Part shown: piece by piece, positions 41,154-49,197 of the stretch
How the letters are laid out: every line of letters begins with the position of its first letter
Position numbering within the stretch: position 1 is the first letter of the stretch
Assembly: GCA_963849365.1 (NCBI GenBank)
Contig: CAWKHA010000003.1
Location: forward strand, 509,645-573,644
From: CAVQCJ01 sp963849365
Lineage (GTDB): Bacteria; Actinomycetota; Actinomycetes; Prado026
Length of the DNA: 64,000 nucleotides
Direction: 5' to 3'
The notes under the pieces: generated by a model
Told to the model about the DNA's origin: nothing
What the model saw: the letters and a program-made list of their open reading frames with translations, nothing else
The model's database searches: none
Position numbers and translations under genes: made by a program

Positions 41154-41861
41154 GTGAGCGTCCCTGTGCTGCCGCCGGTGGGGGCCTTCGCGGACGACGA
41201 CGGCTCGGCCGAGCCGATGCTGGCCGCGGTTCTGGCCGACCACGCCGCCGGCCGCGCCGACCTGCACGCCGTGCAGCGCCTGCTGCTGACCGCCCGCGTC
41301 CTGGTACCAGTCGTGGCGACCGCGACGCAGACGGAGCGGACCGAGTCCGGCCGGACGGTCGAGAAGGTGGCGCAGATGGCCAGCGTGACCGTGACCGGAC
41401 GGGACGGCCGGCGGGCCCTGCCGGTCTTCACATCGCTCGAAGCCCTGGCTCGGTGGGACCCGGCCGCGCGCCCCTTCCCGACGACCGCACCGGCCGCCGC
41501 CGCCGGGGCCTTCGCCGAGGGGGCCGTCGCCCTGCTGGTCGACTTCGCCGGGCCGTACCACGTCGTCGTCGAGGGGCCGCCCATGCTGGCGCTGGCCGAG
41601 GGCAGACTCTGGCTGCCGGCGGCGCAGGACCCGGAGATCTGCGGCGCGGTGCGTGCCGCCCTCGCCGGCCTGCCCGGCCTGGCTGGCGTGGACATCGACG
41701 CCTCGGCCGAGGCGGACCTCGCCCTGACCCTGCACGTGCAGCCGTTGGCCGGTGACCAGGTGCGCGAGGTCGCCCAGGAGGCGGCCGCGCGCCTGGCTCG
41801 CGTCGACCTCCTGCGCACCCGGCTCGAGCGGGGTCTGGACCTGGCCGCCGTCAGCGTCTGA
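41154..41861 (+). CDS. SseB-family protein
   Basis: A 235-residue soluble protein. The N-terminal half, with MLAAVLADHAAGRADLHAVQR and the repeated pattern of VLVPVVAT, VTVTGRDGRRALPVFTSLEALARW, fits the SseB N-terminal fold; despite the name, this family is common in bacteria without type III secretion. The C-terminal half has an LVDFAGPYHVVVEG strand and a helical LTLHVQP end. No catalytic motif is evident. As I recall, an SseB-family gene also precedes infC in Streptomyces. Function unknown. Confidence 0.75.
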   Translation: MSVPVLPPVGAFADDDGSAEPMLAAVLADHAAGRADLHAVQRLLLTARVLVPVVATATQTERTESGRTVEKVAQMASVTVTGRDGRRALPVFTSLEALARWDPAARPFPTTAPAAAAGAFAEGAVALLVDFAGPYHVVVEGPPMLALAEGRLWLPAAQDPEICGAVRAALAGLPGLAGVDIDASAEADLALTLHVQPLAGDQVREVAQEAAARLARVDLLRTRLERGLDLAAVSV

Positions 41862-42176
41862 GCGGTCCGCGCAGCCGGTCGGCCGAGCGGGGATCGGCTG
41901 GTAGCCTGGACCGCGACCGACCGTCCCCTGTACGGCTCCTGCGGGCCGTGGCAGTCCGGGGGCGGTCTGCAAGTGGAGGCCCGCCTCCCACCTGCCGACC
42001 CGGCGAGTCCGAGGTCGTCGGGTCAAGGTCAGGGCGGCGGCTCGCGCCGGCGCCCGGCGAGCGACCGCCGCGTGGCGGCCGCTCGTGCGACCGCAGACGG
42101 GCCCCCGCGTGCACCAGGAGCGGGGGCCTTCTCCGTCTCCGGGGGTCGACCGAGTCGGACGTCCCGAGGAGGACAC
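41862..42176 (+). promoter_or_regulatory. Long structured leader of infC-rpmI-rplT
   Basis: No gene is seen in these 315 bp. TAGCCT near 41902 is a candidate -10. Close to the gene, GGCCCCCGC (42100-42108) and GCGGGGGCC (42120-42128) form a perfect 9-bp stem with an 11-nt loop, followed by TTCTCC. That looks like an attenuator hairpin. In other phyla L20 or IF3 control this operon through its leader; a similar device is inferred here. Confidence 0.5.
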
Positions 42177-42854
42177 ATCAGCGCAGAGCCCCGCATCAAC
42201 GACCGGATCCGCGTCCCCGAGGTGCGCCTGGTCGGTCCGAACGGAGAGCAGGTCGGCATCGTCCGCATCGAGGACGCGTTGCGGCTGGCCCAGGAGTCCG
42301 ATCTCGACCTGGTCGAGGTCGCCCCGATGGCTCGCCCGCCGGTCTGCAAGCTCATGGACTACGGCAAGTTCAAGTACGAGTCGGCCATGAAGGCCCGTGA
42401 GGACCGCAAGAAGCAGGTCAACACGGTCATCAAGGAGATGAAGCTCAGGCCGAAGATCGACCCGCACGACTACGAGACCAAGAAGGGCCACGTCGTCCGG
42501 TTCCTGAACGCCGGCGACAAGGTGAAGATCACGATCATGTTCCGCGGGCGCGAGCAGTCCCGGCCCGAGCTGGGCTACCGGCTGCTGCAGCGGCTCGCGA
42601 CCGACGTGCAGGACATCGGCTCGGTCGAGTCGGCGCCCAAGCAGGACGGCCGAAACATGATCATGGTCCTCGGGCCCACCAAGAAGAAGTCGGAGGTCCG
42701 CGCCGAACGCGAGGCGGAGCGGCGAAGGCACGACGCCGGCCCGGCGGCCGGTGAGGACGCCGGTCACGACTCCGGTACCGAGACCGTCCCGGCGGCCACG
42801 GCGCCGGCCGGGGCCGGCGACGCGACCCAGCCCGAGCCGGACCCGACCGGCTGA
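42177..42854 (+). CDS. infC: Translation initiation factor IF-3, ATC start codon
   Basis: Binds the 30S subunit and checks the start codon and initiator tRNA. The 225-residue product has ISAEPRINDRIRVPEVRLVG, the N-domain DLDLVEVAPMARPPVCKLMDYGKFKYE, the C-domain KEMKLRPKIDPHDYETK and KITIMFRGRE, then a charged, Pro/Ala-rich tail. The frame is open upstream, but the match begins exactly at ATC (42177), with AGGAGG at 42167-42172. infC commonly starts with AUU or a related rare codon, which IF-3 itself discriminates against, giving autoregulation. No ATG, GTG or TTG lies nearby in the frame. Confidence 0.93.
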   Translation: MSAEPRINDRIRVPEVRLVGPNGEQVGIVRIEDALRLAQESDLDLVEVAPMARPPVCKLMDYGKFKYESAMKAREDRKKQVNTVIKEMKLRPKIDPHDYETKKGHVVRFLNAGDKVKITIMFRGREQSRPELGYRLLQRLATDVQDIGSVESAPKQDGRNMIMVLGPTKKKSEVRAEREAERRRHDAGPAAGEDAGHDSGTETVPAATAPAGAGDATQPEPDPTG

Positions 42855-42949
42855 AGCAGACGCCGGACACCGAGCACAACGGCCCCACAGCGAACGCCCA
42901 GCAACGACCGACGACCCCCGGGTCGCGACCCACGAGGAGACACGGCGTC

Positions 42950-43144
42950 ATGCCGAAGATGAAGACGCACAGTGGTGCGAAGAAGCGCTTCCGCGTGACC
43001 GGCACCGGGAAGGTCATGCGAGAGCAGGCGAACCGCAGGCACCTGCTCGAGGTGAAGCCCTCCAGGCGGACCCGGCGGCTGGCCGTGGACGTCACCGCAT
43101 CGCCCGCCGACGTCAAGAAGATCAAGCGCCTGCTCGGCATCTGA
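42950..43144 (+). CDS. rpmI: Ribosomal protein bL35
   Basis: A 64-residue basic protein of the 50S subunit. MPKMKTHSGAKKRFRVTGTG and the Lys/Arg-rich remainder match the family, and the length is typical. ATG at 42950, preceded by GAGGAGAC. It lies 95 bp after infC and 58 bp before rplT. Confidence 0.97.
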   Translation: MPKMKTHSGAKKRFRVTGTGKVMREQANRRHLLEVKPSRRTRRLAVDVTASPADVKKIKRLLGI

Positions 43145-43202
43145 CCCGACCTGCACGAGCCCGGGACGCGAGCCCCGGGCCCATCACCAAGGAGCACCTC
43201 AA

Positions 43203-43583
43203 GTGGCACGCGTGAAGCGGGCGGTCAACGCCCAGAAGAAGCGCCGGGACACCCTCGAGCGCGCCAGCGGTTACCGCGGCCAGCGGTCCAGGCTGTACCG
43301 CAAGGCGAAGGAGCAGGTCACTCACTCCCTCGTGTACGCCTACCGCGACCGCAAGAAGCGCAAGGGCGACTTCCGGCAGCTGTGGATCCAGCGGATCAAC
43401 GCCGCCGCCCGGGCCAACGGGATGACGTACAACCGGTTCGTCCAGGGTCTGAAGGCCGCCGGCGTCGAGGTCGACCGCCGGATGCTCGCGGAGCTGGCCG
43501 TCCAGGACGCGCCCGCGTTCACCGTGCTGGTCGAGGTCGCCCGCAAGGCGCTCCCGGCCGACGTGAACGCACCAGCGGCCTGA
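43203..43583 (+). CDS. rplT: Ribosomal protein bL20
   Basis: Early-assembly 50S protein. The 126-residue product contains MARVKRAVNAQKKRRDTLER, GYRGQRSRLYRKAKEQ, AYRDRKKRKGDFRQLWIQRI and MTYNRFVQGLKAAG. GTG at 43203 with AAGGAGC upstream. In Bacillus L20 represses this operon by binding its leader; whether it does so here is not shown. Confidence 0.97.
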   Translation: MARVKRAVNAQKKRRDTLERASGYRGQRSRLYRKAKEQVTHSLVYAYRDRKKRKGDFRQLWIQRINAAARANGMTYNRFVQGLKAAGVEVDRRMLAELAVQDAPAFTVLVEVARKALPADVNAPAA

Positions 43584-43614
43584 CCACGCGAGCCGACGGA
43601 GCTCGCACCGCACG

Positions 43615-44472
43615 ATGAGCAACGGCACCGGGCCGCTGTCGGCGCGTAACCCGCGCGTGACGGCGGCCCGGCGTCTGCTCCGGGCTCGCGAGCGCGATCG
43701 GGAGCGGCTGTTCCTCGCCGAGGGTCCGCAGGCGGTACGGGAGGCGCTGGCCAGCGCCGCTGTGTCCGGGCCCGGCCACCAACACCCCGTGCGGGAGGTC
43801 TTCGTCGATGTGGCCGGACGTGACCGCCACGCCGACCTGGTGCGGGCCGCGGCGGCGGCAGGCGTCCCGGTGCACGACGTCGGCACGCAGGCCCTCGCAT
43901 CGGTCAGCGACACGGTCACCCCGCAGGGCATCGTCGCGGTCTGCCGGTTCCTGGACGTGGGCCTGACCGACGCGGTCGCCGGCGGGCCGGGGCTGGTCAC
44001 CGTGCTCGTCCAGGCCCGCGACCCCGGCAACGCCGGCACCGTGCTCCGGGCCTCCGACGCCGCTGGTGCCGGGGCGGTCGTCCTCACCGAGGGCAGCGTC
44101 GACCCGTACAACGGCAAGTGCGTGCGCGCCTCGGCCGGCAGCCTGTTCCACCTGCCGATCGTGACCGGTGCGCGCGTCACCGACACGCTCCGGATCCTGC
44201 GCGCGGCCGGACTCCAGATCCTGGCCGCCGACGGGGCGGGCGCCGTGGACCTGGACTCGGCCGCAGCGGACGGAACCCTGGGACACCCCACCGCCTGGCT
44301 GTTCGGCAACGAGGCGTGGGGGCTGCCGGACGACGTGCGCGACCTGGCCGACGCCGTCGTCCGGGTGCCGATCTACGGGTCGGCCGAGAGCCTGAACCTG
44401 GCGGCCGCGGCCGCGGTGTGCCTGTACGCGTCCGCCCGCGCCCTGCGGGCGGCCACCCCGGCAGGGCCCTGA
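43615..44472 (+). CDS. TrmH/SpoU-family RNA 2'-O-methyltransferase
   Basis: SAM-dependent methyltransferase of the knotted SPOUT class. The 285-residue product has an N-terminal substrate-binding domain (RERLFLAEGPQAVREAL, then VSDTVTPQGIVAVC) and the three SpoU motifs: VLVQARDPGNAGTVLRASDAAG, WLFGNEAWGLP, and VRVPIYGSAESLNLAAAAAVCL. Target base (rRNA or tRNA) unknown; neighbours suggest rRNA. ATG at 43615; the stop shares one base with the kinase gene's start. Confidence 0.93.
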   Translation: MSNGTGPLSARNPRVTAARRLLRARERDRERLFLAEGPQAVREALASAAVSGPGHQHPVREVFVDVAGRDRHADLVRAAAAAGVPVHDVGTQALASVSDTVTPQGIVAVCRFLDVGLTDAVAGGPGLVTVLVQARDPGNAGTVLRASDAAGAGAVVLTEGSVDPYNGKCVRASAGSLFHLPIVTGARVTDTLRILRAAGLQILAADGAGAVDLDSAAADGTLGHPTAWLFGNEAWGLPDDVRDLADAVVRVPIYGSAESLNLAAAAAVCLYASARALRAATPAGP

Positions 44473-45509
44473 TGGACGCGGAGCACCCGTACGACCAGCT
44501 CCCGGACGGTCTCGTCGTGGCCGGACCCGACGGGTTGGTCACCGTCCTGAACCGGGCCGCGACCCGGCTCACCGGGATCCGCGCCGCCGACGCGCTGGGC
44601 CGGCCGCTGGAGGACGTGCTCCCGCTCGTCGACACGCGCGGCCGGGCCTGGTGGGCCTGCACGCGCCCGTACGACGGGCTCGGCACGCGGGTGCGCCAGC
44701 CGGAGATCGAGCTGACGCTGCCGGGGGTCGGTTCCCTGCTGGTCACCGCAGCGTTCGTCCGTGGCCCGGGTCGCGGCGCCCCGGTGGAGTCCGTCGTGGT
44801 GGCCCTGCGCGGGACGCAGGGTCGCGACCGCGCCGAGCGGGACAGGGCCGAGCTGGTCGCCACCGTCGCCCACGAGCTGCGGTCTCCGCTGACATCGGTG
44901 AAGGGCTTCACCTCGACATTGCTGGCCAAGTGGGAACGTTTCACCGACGAACAGCGCCGGCTGATGCTGGAGACGGTCGAGGCCGACGCGGACCGCGTGA
45001 CCCGGCTGATCACCGAGCTGCTCGACGTGGCCCGGATCGACTCGGGCCGCCTCGAGCTGCACCGCAGCCTCGTCGACTTCCCGGCCCTGCTGGGACGGCA
45101 CGTCGACCGGCTCGTCGCCGGCGGCCAACCTTCGTCCCGGTTCTCGCTGCGCGTGGCGCCAGGCCTGCCCGAGACGTGGGCGGACGCGGACAAGCTGGAG
45201 CAGGTCTTCGCCAACCTGCTCGAGAACGCCTTGCGGCACGGTGGCGGGCACGTCCGCCTCTCGGTCGAGCGGGCCGGCGACGGGACCGCCGTCACGGTCG
45301 AGGACGAAGGGCTCGGCGTGCCCGACGAGGCGGCGTCGCGGGTCTTCACGCGGTTCTGGCGAGGCGACCGTCGCGGCGGGACGGGTCTGGGCCTGTACAT
45401 CGTCAAGGGACTGGTCGACGCGCACGGCGGCACCGTGACGCTGGACCGCGGCCCCGCCGGCGGCGCGCTCTTCCGGGTGATCGTCCCGGCCGGGACGGCG
45501 CCCGGATAA
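44472..45509 (+). CDS. Soluble PAS-domain sensor histidine kinase, no adjacent response regulator
   Basis: A 345-residue kinase. A PAS-like sensor (residues about 8-110; LPDGLVVAGPDGLVTVLNRAA) precedes the dimerisation domain with the H-box VATVAHELRSPLTSVKGF (phosphorylated His134). The ATPase domain has the N-box NLLENALRHGGG, DEGLGVPDE and GGTGLGLYIVKGL. No membrane span is present, so the signal is probably cytosolic. It starts on the last base of the methyltransferase stop and lies between translation genes. No response regulator is found in the window. Confidence 0.9.
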   Translation: MDAEHPYDQLPDGLVVAGPDGLVTVLNRAATRLTGIRAADALGRPLEDVLPLVDTRGRAWWACTRPYDGLGTRVRQPEIELTLPGVGSLLVTAAFVRGPGRGAPVESVVVALRGTQGRDRAERDRAELVATVAHELRSPLTSVKGFTSTLLAKWERFTDEQRRLMLETVEADADRVTRLITELLDVARIDSGRLELHRSLVDFPALLGRHVDRLVAGGQPSSRFSLRVAPGLPETWADADKLEQVFANLLENALRHGGGHVRLSVERAGDGTAVTVEDEGLGVPDEAASRVFTRFWRGDRRGGTGLGLYIVKGLVDAHGGTVTLDRGPAGGALFRVIVPAGTAPG

Positions 45510-45537
45510 CCGCACCGGTCCCGCGGGGGGCACCGCC

Positions 45538-45543
45538 TAGACT
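45538..45543 (+). promoter_or_regulatory. Probable -10 box for pheST
   Basis: TAGACT, 37 nt before the pheS ATG. A short leader with GGAGGA (45565-45570) follows. No tRNA-Phe-like attenuator was seen. Confidence 0.4.
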
Positions 45544-45580
45544 CGGCGGGCAGCCGTCGCCCCCGGAGGACCACGTACCG

Positions 45581-46690
45581 ATGTCCGCGCCCAACCAGTC
45601 GTACGACCCCGTCGAGGTGACCGCGCTGCACCCCGACGAGGTGGCCAGGGCCGTGGCCGAGGCGCTGTCCGCCGTCGCGTCCGCCGGTGACCTCGACCAG
45701 CTCAAGGCCGCCCGGCTGGCCCATGCGGGCGACCGCTCACCGCTGGCCCTGGCGAACCGGGAGATCGGCGCGCTGCCCCCGCAGGCCAAGGCCGAGGCGG
45801 GGCAGCGGGTAGGGCAGGCCCGCCAGCAGGTGCGCGCCGCGCTGGAGGCGCGGCAGGCCGTGCTCGAGGCGGAGCGGGACGCGTCCGTGCTGGTCGACCA
45901 GACCGTCGACGTGACCCTGCCGTACGACCGCGTCCCGGCAGGCGCGCGGCACCCGCTGGCGACGCTGGTCGACCGCATCTGCGAAGTCTTCGTCGCGCTG
46001 GGCTACCAGGTGGCCGACGGCCCCGAGGTCGAGGCGGAGTGGCTGAACTTCGACGCCCTCAACATCCCGCCGGACCACCCGGCCCGCACGATGCAGGACA
46101 CGTTCTTCGTGGAGCCGCCGGAGGACGGTCTGGTCCTGCGCACGCACACCTCGCCGGTGCAGGCCCGCACGATGCTGACGCAGTCCCCGCCGATCTACCT
46201 GATCTGCCCGGGCAGCACGTACCGCACGGACGAGCTCGACGCCACCCACAGCCCGGTGTTCGCCCAGGTCGAGGGTCTCGTCGTGGACCGCGGGATCACG
46301 ATGGCGCACCTGAAGGGCACCCTCGACCACTTCGCGGCCGAGATGTTCGGGCCGGCGGTCGTCACCCGGCTGCGCCCGTCGTACTTCCCCTTCACCGAGC
46401 CGTCCGCCGAGGTCGACGTGCTGTGCTTCGCGTGCCACGGGACGTCCGTCGGCAACCCGGACGCGCCGTGCCGGACCTGCGGCTCCGAGGGCTGGATCGA
46501 GTGGGGCGGCTGCGGAATGGTCGACCCCCGCGTCTTCGTCGCCTGTGGCGTGGATCCCGACGTCTACACCGGTTTCGCCTTCGGCATGGGGATCGAGCGG
46601 ACGCTGATGTTCCAGCACAGCGTGCGGGACATGCGCGACATGATCGAGGGCGACGTTCGCTTCACCCTCGCATTCGGTTCGGGGCTGTGA
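45581..46690 (+). CDS. pheS: Phenylalanine-tRNA ligase alpha subunit
   Basis: Catalytic subunit of the alpha2-beta2 phenylalanyl-tRNA synthetase. The 369-residue product has an N-terminal coiled coil for tRNA (residues about 20-100), then class II motifs: motif 2 around HPLATLVDRICEVF and TYRTDELDATHSPVFAQVEGL, PSYFPFTEPSAEVDV, and motif 3 GFAFGMGIERTLM. Four cysteines (CFACHG and CRTCG) near residues 285-303 look like a zinc knuckle. The stop overlaps the pheT ATG by one base. Confidence 0.97.
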   Translation: MSAPNQSYDPVEVTALHPDEVARAVAEALSAVASAGDLDQLKAARLAHAGDRSPLALANREIGALPPQAKAEAGQRVGQARQQVRAALEARQAVLEAERDASVLVDQTVDVTLPYDRVPAGARHPLATLVDRICEVFVALGYQVADGPEVEAEWLNFDALNIPPDHPARTMQDTFFVEPPEDGLVLRTHTSPVQARTMLTQSPPIYLICPGSTYRTDELDATHSPVFAQVEGLVVDRGITMAHLKGTLDHFAAEMFGPAVVTRLRPSYFPFTEPSAEVDVLCFACHGTSVGNPDAPCRTCGSEGWIEWGGCGMVDPRVFVACGVDPDVYTGFAFGMGIERTLMFQHSVRDMRDMIEGDVRFTLAFGSGL

Positions 46691-49197
46691 TGCGGGTCCC
46701 CGTCTCCTGGCTGGCCGAGCACGTCGACATCCCCGCGGGGGCCTCGGCGCGCGAGCTGGCCGACGCGCTGCTGCGCGTGGGCCTCGAGGTGGAGACCGTC
46801 GAGGACGTGGGCGCGGACCTGGTCGGCGAGCTCGTGGTCGGGCGCGTGCTCGAGTACACCGACGAGCCGCAGAGCAACGGCAAGACCATCCGGTGGTGCT
46901 CGGTGGACGTGGGCGCCTCCGAGCCGCGCGGCATCGTCTGCGGCGCGCACAACTTCGCCGCCGGTGACGCCGTCGTGGTCGCGCTGCCCGGCACGGTCCT
47001 GCCCGGCGGGTTCACCATCGCGGCCCGGAAGACGTACGGCCACGTGTCCGACGGCATGATCTGCTCGGTCCGCGAGCTCGGCCTGGGCGAAGAGCACACC
47101 GGGATCCTCGTGCTGACCGACGGCGAGCTGGCCGGGGCGGCGCCGGGGGACGACGCGCGCGCCCTGCTCGGGCTGCCCGACGCCGTGCTGGACATCGCGG
47201 TCACGGCGGACCGCGGCTACTGCCTGTCGGTGCGGGGCGTGGCCCGCGAGCTCGCGGTGGCACTGGGTCTGCCGTACCGCGACCCGGCGGCACGCCCGCT
47301 GCCGCCGCCGGACGACGCGGGCTGGCCGGTGCGGGTCGAGGACGCGGCGGGGTGCGACCGGTTCGTGGCGCGCACGGTGCTCGGCGTCGACCCGCGCGCG
47401 AACTCCCCGTTCTGGCTGCGCCAGCGCCTGTCGCTGGCCGGGATGCGTCCGATCGCGCTGGCCGTCGACGTCACCAACTACGTGATGCTCGAGCTGGGCC
47501 AGCCCATCCACGGGTACGACCGGGCGCGGCTGGACGGTGCGATCGTCGTCCGCCGGGCAGCCGCGCGGGAGAAGCTCGAGACCCTGGACGGCGCGACCCA
47601 CGACCTGGACGCGGACGACCTGCTCATCGCGGACGGCTCCGGGCCGATCGGTGTCGCCGGCGTCATGGGCGGCGCGAGCACCGAGCTGTCGGAGGAGTCC
47701 GTGGACGTGGTGGTCGAGGCGGCCCACTTCGACCCGGTCGCGGTCGCCCGGTCCTCCCGCCGGCACCGGCTGTCCACCGAGGCCTCGCGCCGGTTCGAGC
47801 GCGGCGTGGACGACGCGCTCGCCCCGGCTGCCGCAGACCTGGTCGTCGAGCTGCTGGTGCGGCTGGGCGGCGGACGCGGCGATGCGGGAGTCACCGACAT
47901 CGACCTGCGCGGCCCGCGGGCGCGGATCGAGCTGGACGTGGACTACCCCGCGCGGCTCGTCGGGCTCCCGCTGGCCGAGGCCGAGGTGCGCCACCACCTG
48001 GCCGCGGTCGGCTGCGTGCTCGGGGCGGACGGTTCCGGCGGGCCCGGGCGCCTGCTCGTCACGCCCCCGAGCTGGCGCCCCGACCTGGTCCAGCCGGCCG
48101 ACCTGGTCGAGGAGGTCGCTCGCCTGCACGGCTACGAGTCCATCCCCTCCGTGCTGCCGGCGGTGCTGCCCGGCCATCACGAGGGGCTGCCGTACGCCGA
48201 CGCGCTCGCCGCGGCCAGGGCGCTGGCCGGGCACGGGTACGTCGAGGTCCGGTCCTACCCGTTCGGGTCGCAGGCGGCCCTCGACGGCCTCGGGCTGCCA
48301 CCCGACGACGAGCGCCGCCGGGCGGTGCGGCTGGCGAACCCGCTGTCGGACGAGGAGCCGCTGCTGCGCACGACGTTGCTGCCCGGGCTGCTGGCGACGG
48401 CCCGTCGCAACGTGGGCCGGGGGATGCCCGACCTGGCCCTCTTCGAGACCGGCAGAGTATTCCGGCCCACGGCCGGCGCGCCTGCCGCCCCACGGCTACG
48501 GGTGGACCGCCGTCCGGGCGACGACGAGCTGGCGGCCCTGGACGCGGCCCTCCCGGACCAGCCCGTGCACGTGGCCGTGGTGCTGACCGGCGCCCGCGAG
48601 CCCCGCGGGTGGTGGGGGCCGGGACGCGCGGCCGTCTGGGCCGACGCCGTCGAGGCCGTGCGGGTCCTGGCCGCCGGGCTCGACGTCCACGTGCGCGTGC
48701 GGGCCGCCGAGCGGGCTCCGTGGCACCCCGGCCGGTGCGCCGAGGTGCTCGTGGGTCACGGCGACGCCCAGCAGGTCGCCGGCTATGCGGGGGAGCTGCA
48801 CCCGCGGGTGTGCGCGGCGCTCGGTCTGCCCGACCGCACGAGCGCCGCGGAGGTGGTCCTGCGGACCCTGGCAGCCCACCGCACACCGATCGAGCAGGCA
48901 CCGCTCGTCTCGTCGTACCCCGCGGCCACGCAGGATGTCGCCCTCGTCGTCGCCGCGTCCGTGCCCGCCGCGACCGTCCAGGACGCCCTGCGCGAGGGTG
49001 CCGGGCCGCTGCTCGAGTCGGTCCGCCTCTTCGACGTCTACGTGGGTGACCAGGCCGGCGAGGGCCGCAAGTCGCTCGCGTTCGCGCTGCGCTTCCGCGC
49101 ACCGGACCGGACCCTGACCGCGGAGGAGGCTGCCGCCGCCCGCGACGCCGCGGTCGCCGAGGCCGGACGGCGTACGGGCGCCGTGCTGCGCGGGTGA
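46690..49197 (+). CDS. pheT: Phenylalanine-tRNA ligase beta subunit
   Basis: Editing and tRNA-binding subunit. The 835-residue product starts MRVPVSWLAEHVDIP, followed by the EMAP/OB-like tRNA-binding domain (residues about 40-150; ICGAHNFAAGD, DGMICSVRELGLG). Next come the B3/B4 editing domain (VTNYVMLELGQPIHGYD and FDPVAVARSSRRHRLSTEAS), the B5 domain, a catalytic-like core, and the C-terminal ferredoxin-fold anticodon domain (SYPAATQDVALVV, LTAEEAAAARDA). ATG at 46690; GTG of the next gene overlaps its stop by 4 bp. Confidence 0.97.
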   Translation: MRVPVSWLAEHVDIPAGASARELADALLRVGLEVETVEDVGADLVGELVVGRVLEYTDEPQSNGKTIRWCSVDVGASEPRGIVCGAHNFAAGDAVVVALPGTVLPGGFTIAARKTYGHVSDGMICSVRELGLGEEHTGILVLTDGELAGAAPGDDARALLGLPDAVLDIAVTADRGYCLSVRGVARELAVALGLPYRDPAARPLPPPDDAGWPVRVEDAAGCDRFVARTVLGVDPRANSPFWLRQRLSLAGMRPIALAVDVTNYVMLELGQPIHGYDRARLDGAIVVRRAAAREKLETLDGATHDLDADDLLIADGSGPIGVAGVMGGASTELSEESVDVVVEAAHFDPVAVARSSRRHRLSTEASRRFERGVDDALAPAAADLVVELLVRLGGGRGDAGVTDIDLRGPRARIELDVDYPARLVGLPLAEAEVRHHLAAVGCVLGADGSGGPGRLLVTPPSWRPDLVQPADLVEEVARLHGYESIPSVLPAVLPGHHEGLPYADALAAARALAGHGYVEVRSYPFGSQAALDGLGLPPDDERRRAVRLANPLSDEEPLLRTTLLPGLLATARRNVGRGMPDLALFETGRVFRPTAGAPAAPRLRVDRRPGDDELAALDAALPDQPVHVAVVLTGAREPRGWWGPGRAAVWADAVEAVRVLAAGLDVHVRVRAAERAPWHPGRCAEVLVGHGDAQQVAGYAGELHPRVCAALGLPDRTSAAEVVLRTLAAHRTPIEQAPLVSSYPAATQDVALVVAASVPAATVQDALREGAGPLLESVRLFDVYVGDQAGEGRKSLAFALRFRAPDRTLTAEEAAAARDAAVAEAGRRTGAVLRG

